Assembly: GCA_027487555.1 (NCBI GenBank)
Contig: JAIYDI010000047.1
Location: forward strand, 124,001 to 188,000
DNA length: 64,000 nt
Direction of reading: 5' to 3'
Source of the DNA: Hyphomicrobiales bacterium
GTDB taxonomy: Bacteria; Pseudomonadota; Alphaproteobacteria; Rhizobiales; Devosiaceae
Positions 59,170 through 64,000 of the stretch are shown here, piece after piece. The notes under the pieces are model-generated. The model was not told where the DNA came from. It saw nothing but the letters and a program-made list of their open reading frames with translations, and made no database searches. Both the position numbers and the translations under genes were made by a program. Position 1 is the first letter of the stretch; every line of letters begins with the position of its first letter.

Positions 59170-59931
59170 CTATTTCGGCGCCATGCGCAAGGCGCCATCG
59201 AGACGGACCACTTCACCATTGAGGTAGTCATTGTCGATCATGGCCGCCACGAGTGCGGCAAACTCCTCGGGACGGCCAAGGCGGGCCGGGTTGGGTATTG
59301 CGGCTGCCAACCCCTCCTGAACCTCCCTGGGGAGTTCGGCCAGCAACGGCGTCAGGAACAGGCCCGGCGCAATGGCAAGAACCCGGATGCCGAAGCGTGC
59401 GAATTCGCGCGCGGCCGGCAGGGTCAGGGCGACAATGCCGCCTTTGGACGCGGCATAGGCCGCCTGCCCTATCTGGCCGTCAAAGGCGGCAACCGAGGCC
59501 GTGGAGATGATAACGCCGCGCTGCCCGTTGGCATCTGGCTGTGCCACCGACATGGCGTGGGCGCAGAGCCGCATCATGTTGAAGCTGCCCACCAGGTTGA
59601 CGCGAACCACCTTTTCGAAGGCATCAAGTGGCATCGGTCCATCACGCCCCACGATGCGCCCGGCGGTACCGATACCAGCGCAATTGACCAGCGCCGACGG
59701 GGTGCCCAGTGCCGCGATGGCCTGGCTGACCGCGGCCTCGGCGCTGGCGGCATCGGCCACGTCCACGGCAAAGAACCGCCCGCCCAGTTCGGCGGCAACA
59801 GCTTCGCCCCTGGCAGCGTCGCGGTCGAGGATCGCGGCGCGGGCCCCGGCCCCGACAAGGGCGCGGGCCGTCGCTGCGCCCAGCCCGGAGGCGCCGCCGG
59901 TAACAAAGACTGTCTTGCCGGAGATGTTCAC
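59170..59931 (-). CDS. SDR 3-hydroxyacyl-CoA dehydrogenase (HSD10-like)
   Basis: 253 residues from GTG 59931, which overlaps the thiolase stop by 4 bases; an upstream open stretch to 59988 is inside the thiolase gene. TGGASGLG is at 11-18, NCAG near 83, and the catalytic residues are Ser146, Tyr159 and Lys163 (YAASK). The ISTASVAAFDGQIGQAAYA stretch is typical of type II 3-hydroxyacyl-CoA dehydrogenases. It would oxidise the hydroxyacyl-CoA made by the hydratase for cleavage by the thiolase. Confidence 0.88.
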   Translation of the reverse strand: MNISGKTVFVTGGASGLGAATARALVGAGARAAILDRDAARGEAVAAELGGRFFAVDVADAASAEAAVSQAIAALGTPSALVNCAGIGTAGRIVGRDGPMPLDAFEKVVRVNLVGSFNMMRLCAHAMSVAQPDANGQRGVIISTASVAAFDGQIGQAAYAASKGGIVALTLPAAREFARFGIRVLAIAPGLFLTPLLAELPREVQEGLAAAIPNPARLGRPEEFAALVAAMIDNDYLNGEVVRLDGALRMAPK

Positions 59932-61172
59932 GCCGCTGCCTCTGTGTTTTCGATCAGCAGCGCGATGCCCTGACCACCGCCGATGCACGCCGACGCAATG
60001 CCGTAGCGGATCTTCGAGCGCCTAAGTTCAAGCGCCAGCGTCAGCCCAAGCCGTATGCCTGTCACCCCCAGTGGGTGCCCGATGGCGATGGCGCCACCAT
60101 TTATGTTCAGCCTGTCTTCGTCGAGCCCCAGTTCGTCCACGCAGGCCAGGATCTGGGCACCGAACGCTTCGTTGATCTCGACCCGTCCGATCTGGTCGAG
60201 GCGCATGCCTGCCGCCTCAAGCACGGCGCGGATGGCAGGCGCGGGCCCGATCCCCATGACTTGCGGCGGTACACCGACTGCTGCACTGGCGACGATGCGC
60301 GCCAGGGGCCGGTGGCCATTGGCGCGGGCATAGGCCGACGAGGCCACAAGGATCGCTCCAGCGCCATCGACGATCGCTGAGCTATTGCCACCCGTTTGAA
60401 CGCCCCCGAAAGCTGGGCGCAGTTTGGCGAGCACCTCGTAGGGCGATGGTCGGATATGCGTGTCGGCGCCTACCGTTTCGATGCCACGCGGCAGCGTGAT
60501 GCTACGCGTTTCGAGCGTGTCGACCTCAAACCGCTCGCTCACTACGGGCACGATCTCGTCGGCCAGAATGCCGGCGTCACGCGCTGCAATGGCGCGGTTG
60601 AAGCTGCGCTCTGCAAAGCGGTCTACGCGCTCGCGCGAAATACCGTATTGCTTGGCCAGGTTCTCCGCTGTGTCGCCCATGTTGACGCACCCGGCCGGGT
60701 CATACAGCGCCTCCCACAGAAAATCCTTGAACTCCACCTTGCCCATGGAGAAGCCATTGCGGTGGGTATAGGCGGCGACGGGATTGCGGCTCATGCTTTC
60801 GCAGCCAGCGGCGAGCGCCAGGTCGACTCGGCCGAGTGCAACGGAATCGGCCGCCTGGGCGATGACTTCGAGTCCGGTTCCGCAGATGCGCTGCACCAGA
60901 TGGGCCGGCGCCTCGACGGGGGCCCCGGCATAGAGCCCGATATGGCGCGGAGTGACATAGGCATCAAATGACGCCTGCGCCATGGAGCCGGCAATGGTGT
61001 GCCCGATGTCGCTGGCTTTCACACCCGTGCGTGCAATGGCGGCGCGGGCGGCCTTGATACCGAGGTCGATCGGCGAGATCTCGGCAAAGGCGCCCCGATA
61101 GTCGACGAACGGGGTGCGCACGCCGCCGAGCAGCCAGGCGTCATCGAAGGTGAGGCGAAGCCCTTTGCTCAT
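59928..61172 (-). CDS. Thiolase (acetyl-CoA acyltransferase)
   Basis: 414 residues. The nucleophile Cys97 (RICGTG), the NEAFG motif, His366 (GGAIAIGHPLG) and the second Cys396 (SACIGGGQG) are all present. It would cleave an aryl-3-oxoacyl-CoA to an aroyl-CoA and acetyl-CoA. Its ATG is 3 bases after the stop of the ligase gene with no good ribosome site, suggesting coupled translation, and it overlaps the dehydrogenase gene by 4 bases. Confidence 0.93.
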   Translation of the reverse strand: MSKGLRLTFDDAWLLGGVRTPFVDYRGAFAEISPIDLGIKAARAAIARTGVKASDIGHTIAGSMAQASFDAYVTPRHIGLYAGAPVEAPAHLVQRICGTGLEVIAQAADSVALGRVDLALAAGCESMSRNPVAAYTHRNGFSMGKVEFKDFLWEALYDPAGCVNMGDTAENLAKQYGISRERVDRFAERSFNRAIAARDAGILADEIVPVVSERFEVDTLETRSITLPRGIETVGADTHIRPSPYEVLAKLRPAFGGVQTGGNSSAIVDGAGAILVASSAYARANGHRPLARIVASAAVGVPPQVMGIGPAPAIRAVLEAAGMRLDQIGRVEINEAFGAQILACVDELGLDEDRLNINGGAIAIGHPLGVTGIRLGLTLALELRRSKIRYGIASACIGGGQGIALLIENTEAAA

Positions 61173-61175
61173 GGA

Positions 61176-63035
61176 TCAGGTGCCTTTCGATGGGCAAACA
61201 ATGACGTTCGGGCCGGGACGATCGGCATGCAGGGCCGCCACAAGATCAGCCCGGTGGGTGCGCACAGCGCGCTGATTGATCGAGCCCTTGTCGGTGATCT
61301 CGCCCTTGTCGATATCCGGGAGCGCCGCAATCAGAGTGGCGCGGGCCACATGGTTGGAACTCCCGGTGGATCTGGCCGCCAGGGCGGCGAGATTGTCGGC
61401 AAATTTCTGCCGCACCGCTGGGTGCGCGACGATCTTCTCGGCATCGGTGCCAGAGGGCAATCCGGCATGCCGGGCGCACGCCTCGAGATCAGGAAAGATC
61501 ATGGCACCGATGTAGTTGAGATCGAGCCCGGTCAGCACCACGTCGCGGATCAGCGGCGCGCAGGCGCCGATCACGGAGGCGCGGACCGCCGCGAAGTTGA
61601 CCCAGGTGCCTGTGGAGAGCTTGAAGTCCTCGGTGACGCGCCCGTCAAACACCAGACCCTTGCCGATATCCTCGGCATCGACGAAGCGCACGGCATCGCC
61701 GATCCGGTAGAAGCCTTCCTCGTCAAAGGCCTCTGCTGTCTTGTGGGCATCGCGCCAATAGCCTGGCGTGACATTTGGCCCCTTGAGGCGCAGTTCCGTC
61801 TTGTCGCCATTCGGCACGAGCTTCACGCTCATGCCGGCAGCCGGCAGGCCGATGTGACCGGCCTGCGAGACGACCCAGGTTGTGGTGAAGGCAAATGGTG
61901 CCGTTTCGGTCGAACCGTAGCCGGTGATGATCATCACGTGCTGGCCCGTTTCCTGCTTGGCGGCGTGGTCGAGGCCATCGAAGACATGCTGGGATAGACC
62001 GGCGCCCGCATATTGCAGCAGTTTCAAGCGGGCAAACAGGTTGCGGCGCGCCTCGGGATGCTCGTCGAAGGCGGCAACAAGGAACTCATAGGCCTTGGGG
62101 ACATTGGTAAAGAAGGTGGGCTGGACCGTCTTGAGGTTTTCCAGCGTGCGGCCGATGCGCCCCGGCGTGGGCTGGCCATCGTCGATATAGAAGCTGCCGC
62201 CATTATAGATGGCAATGCCGGTATTGTGGCTGCCGCCGGCAACGTGGTTCCAGGGCATCCAGTCGAGCAGCACCGGGGGTTCGTCGGCCAGGAAGGCCAG
62301 GGCCGTGCGGATCATCTCCTGGTTGCAGGCCATCATTCGGTTGGTGGTGATGACGCCCTTGGGCAGGCCGGTAGACCCCGACGTGAACAGAATCTTGGCC
62401 ACGCTATCCGCCGTAATGGCGGCGTGTGCGGCAGCCACTGCATGGGTGACAGGCGTTTGCAGCAGATCGGCGAAAACATGGCTGTGCCGCCCGGCAGCGG
62501 GATTGCTGCGCACGATCAGCGGGATATCGGCGCCTAGCGTGGCCTCGATGGCCGGCGCGAAGCGCATACCATCGCTGGCATAGACCATGCCGGGCGTCAG
62601 CAGGCCGGCAATATGCTTCAACTTCCCAAAGTCGGTGGAGACCAGCGAATAGGCAGGGGAGATTGGGGCATAGGGAATGCCGACCCAGATGGCGGCCATG
62701 CCGAGCAGGAAATGTTCGACCTCATTGCCCGACAGGATCATCAACGGCCGCTCGGCCGATAGCCCGGCATCGAGCAGGAACTGGGCCAGCGGCGGAATGG
62801 CGTCGCGCACCTGCCCAAAGCTCAGTTCGCGCCAGCCCGCACCGTCGCGATCGGCGATGAGCACTGCATCGGGCGTCTTGTCGGCCCAAAGCTTGAGGGC
62901 ATCGACGATCGATCGCGGGTAGGGCCCGAGTGTTTCGATCGACCGAATGATCGTGCTGCCGTCGGCGCGGCGTTCCGCGCTCGCAGCCATGTTGCCCAGC
63001 CGCACGGGGCGGACAGGCGTCGCCATGATGTGCAT
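61176..63035 (-). CDS. fcs: Feruloyl-CoA synthase-like AMP-forming aryl-CoA ligase
   Basis: 619 residues, long as usual for feruloyl-CoA synthases. ATG 63035 was chosen because GGGAGG lies 5 bases before it, although ATG 63050 is also in frame. The phosphate loop FTSGSTGLPKG is at 217-227, GYGSTE at 372-377, and FKLSTG with Lys472 at 471-476. The N-terminal YPRSIVDALKLWA and GAGWRELSFGQV segments are like Fcs proteins. It would activate ferulate, coumarate or a related acid with ATP and CoA. First gene of the CoA operon, directly behind an operator-like repeat. Confidence 0.9.
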   Translation of the reverse strand: MHIMATPVRPVRLGNMAASAERRADGSTIIRSIETLGPYPRSIVDALKLWADKTPDAVLIADRDGAGWRELSFGQVRDAIPPLAQFLLDAGLSAERPLMILSGNEVEHFLLGMAAIWVGIPYAPISPAYSLVSTDFGKLKHIAGLLTPGMVYASDGMRFAPAIEATLGADIPLIVRSNPAAGRHSHVFADLLQTPVTHAVAAAHAAITADSVAKILFTSGSTGLPKGVITTNRMMACNQEMIRTALAFLADEPPVLLDWMPWNHVAGGSHNTGIAIYNGGSFYIDDGQPTPGRIGRTLENLKTVQPTFFTNVPKAYEFLVAAFDEHPEARRNLFARLKLLQYAGAGLSQHVFDGLDHAAKQETGQHVMIITGYGSTETAPFAFTTTWVVSQAGHIGLPAAGMSVKLVPNGDKTELRLKGPNVTPGYWRDAHKTAEAFDEEGFYRIGDAVRFVDAEDIGKGLVFDGRVTEDFKLSTGTWVNFAAVRASVIGACAPLIRDVVLTGLDLNYIGAMIFPDLEACARHAGLPSGTDAEKIVAHPAVRQKFADNLAALAARSTGSSNHVARATLIAALPDIDKGEITDKGSINQRAVRTHRADLVAALHADRPGPNVIVCPSKGT

Positions 63036-63052
63036 GAGTTCCTCCCTCATGA

Positions 63053-63077
63053 ATATGGTTATGTATCATAACTATAT
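63053..63077. promoter_or_regulatory. AT-rich inverted repeat, likely MarR operator before fcs
   Basis: Arms of 11 bases (ATATGGTTATG at 63,053-63,063 and CATAACTATAT at 63,067-63,077) match at 10 of 11 positions around a TAT centre. It lies 18-42 bases upstream of the fcs ATG and right after the reductase stop, a standard place for MarR repression. AT content is far above the surroundings. Confidence 0.7.
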
Positions 63078-63078
63078 T

Positions 63079-64000
63079 TCACACAAGAGGGAATGACCCG
63101 TCCTGGCGGGTTGCCCTGCCGCGATAGCCGGTGTCGATCACTGCCCGCCCTTCGGCCAGCCGCGAGACACAGGCGCACATCCGGGTGTTTTCGTCCTTCT
63201 CTTCGCGACTGAGGAAGACATCACGATGGTCGATTGCCGCGCTGCGATCCACCACCCGCACTGCGCACAGACCGCATTCGCCGCGCTGACAATCGTAGAT
63301 CATCTCCACCCCGGCGCCGAGCAGGGCCTCAAGCAGGGTCTGGTCGGGGCGCACCGCCACCGCGATGTCGCGGTTGAGGACCTCGACGGTGAACGTCTTC
63401 TCCGGGTAGAGGCCACTATCGCCAAACACCTCATAGCGCAGGCGGCTGGCCGGTCGTCCCGCCTCGGCCCAGGCGGCCTTGGCCGCTTCCAGCAGGCCGA
63501 TCGGGCCACACAGATAGCATTCCGCCTCCACCGGCAGCGCGGCGAACTCCCCCACGAGGTCGATGTGTTCGCCTTGAGCGTTGTCCCTCAGGCTGAGGCG
63601 ATCGCCAAGCAAGGCAGCCAGTTCATCTGCGAAGGCCATGATCTGTCGCGAGCGCGCTGCATAGACAAGGCGCACCGACGCACCGCGCGCCACAAGCGCC
63701 TGCGCCATGCCGTAGATCGGGGTAATGCCAATGCCGCCAGCCAGCAAAAGATAGTGGCCAGCGCGCCAGTTCAGCTCGAAGCGGTTCTCGGGAACAGTAA
63801 GCCGGAGCCGCTGGCCGGCCTCGAGCGACCACATGAATCGCGAGCCACCGCGGCTCTGGGGGTGAAGCTTGACGCCGACGGCGATCTGCCCTTCCGGCGC
63901 GGGCAGCACCGTGTAGGTGCGGATGGCCGCCTCACCATCGATCTCGACCCGGAAATTGCTGTGCGAGCCAGGTTCGAAACGGGGTATGGGCCCATCGACG
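63079..64000 (-). CDS. 2Fe-2S/FMN oxidoreductase, vanillate-demethylase-reductase type, N-terminus missing
   Basis: The frame runs to the right edge (open from base 63,999), so only the last 306 residues are seen. Order: flavin-domain strand RTYTV and GVKLHPQSRGGSRFM, NAD domain GGIGITPIYGMAQAL, then a C-terminal ferredoxin with Cys pattern CQRGECGLC and a final Cys in MCACVSR. This layout is that of phthalate-dioxygenase-reductase and vanillate O-demethylase reductase (VanB type). It passes electrons from NAD(P)H to a Rieske oxygenase, which may lie beyond the edge. It is followed by the fcs operator, so fcs may be transcribed both by read-through and from its own promoter. Confidence 0.88.
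   Translation of the reverse strand, partial: VDGPIPRFEPGSHSNFRVEIDGEAAIRTYTVLPAPEGQIAVGVKLHPQSRGGSRFMWSLEAGQRLRLTVPENRFELNWRAGHYLLLAGGIGITPIYGMAQALVARGASVRLVYAARSRQIMAFADELAALLGDRLSLRDNAQGEHIDLVGEFAALPVEAECYLCGPIGLLEAAKAAWAEAGRPASRLRYEVFGDSGLYPEKTFTVEVLNRDIAVAVRPDQTLLEALLGAGVEMIYDCQRGECGLCAVRVVDRSAAIDHRDVFLSREEKDENTRMCACVSRLAEGRAVIDTGYRGRATRQDGSFPLV

Overview
The window is 64 kb of high-GC DNA with tightly packed, overlapping operons. It looks like an alphaproteobacterium, probably of the order Hyphomicrobiales (Devosia-like). The reasons are the gene families (SapC, DUF3467, TRAP and Liv-type transporters, MarR-controlled feruloyl-CoA genes) and a nested palindrome at about 54.0 kb of the kind found between genes in rhizobia. 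I could not test the genus assignment.

Region 1 (1-43,156, all on the minus strand) is a surface-protein locus built around one enormous gene. Its 10,579-residue product, roughly 1 MDa, starts at a TTG codon and carries an LEPR-XLL motif at residues 51-60. After that come several kilobases of nested beta-rich repeats, two helical inserts, three Calx-beta-like repeats, a long calcium-binding RTX region and a non-RTX C-terminal domain. A SapC-family gene lies upstream. Downstream are a two-barrel outer-membrane protein, a DUF3467 protein, a GAF-HlyD adaptor, a PqqD-like/M50 site-2-protease/HlyD fusion, a periplasmic HlyD adaptor, an O-methyltransferase, a P-loop kinase, a flavin-dependent tryptophan-halogenase homologue and an unknown protein cut by the left edge. 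From the M50 fusion leftwards the genes overlap by 4 to 26 bases. No type I ABC exporter or TolC is present. My main proposal is that this is a dedicated recognition, export and modification system for the giant protein, possibly undescribed as a system.

Region 2 (43,803-53,987) is an aromatic-aldehyde or aromatic-acid locus. Eight minus-strand genes (aldehyde dehydrogenase, SDR alcohol dehydrogenase, HSL-type esterase, then a Tat-exported Liv-type binding protein with two ATPases and two permeases) lie behind a good sigma-54 promoter at 52,010-52,024. A divergent V4R-domain sigma-54 activator sits next to it.

Region 3 (54,254-64,000) continues the theme. It holds a TRAP transporter (dctPMQ), a divergent MarR regulator, and an operon for a feruloyl-CoA-synthase-like ligase, thiolase, SDR dehydrogenase, 4-hydroxybenzoyl-CoA-type thioesterase and enoyl-CoA hydratase. 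An AT-rich inverted repeat, a likely MarR operator, lies just before the ligase. A 2Fe-2S oxidoreductase of the vanillate-demethylase reductase type runs off the right edge. Together regions 2 and 3 look like uptake of lignin-derived phenylpropanoids, oxidation of alcohol and aldehyde forms, CoA activation, beta-oxidative side-chain shortening and possibly O-demethylation.

I saw no rRNA, tRNA, CRISPR array or insertion sequence.
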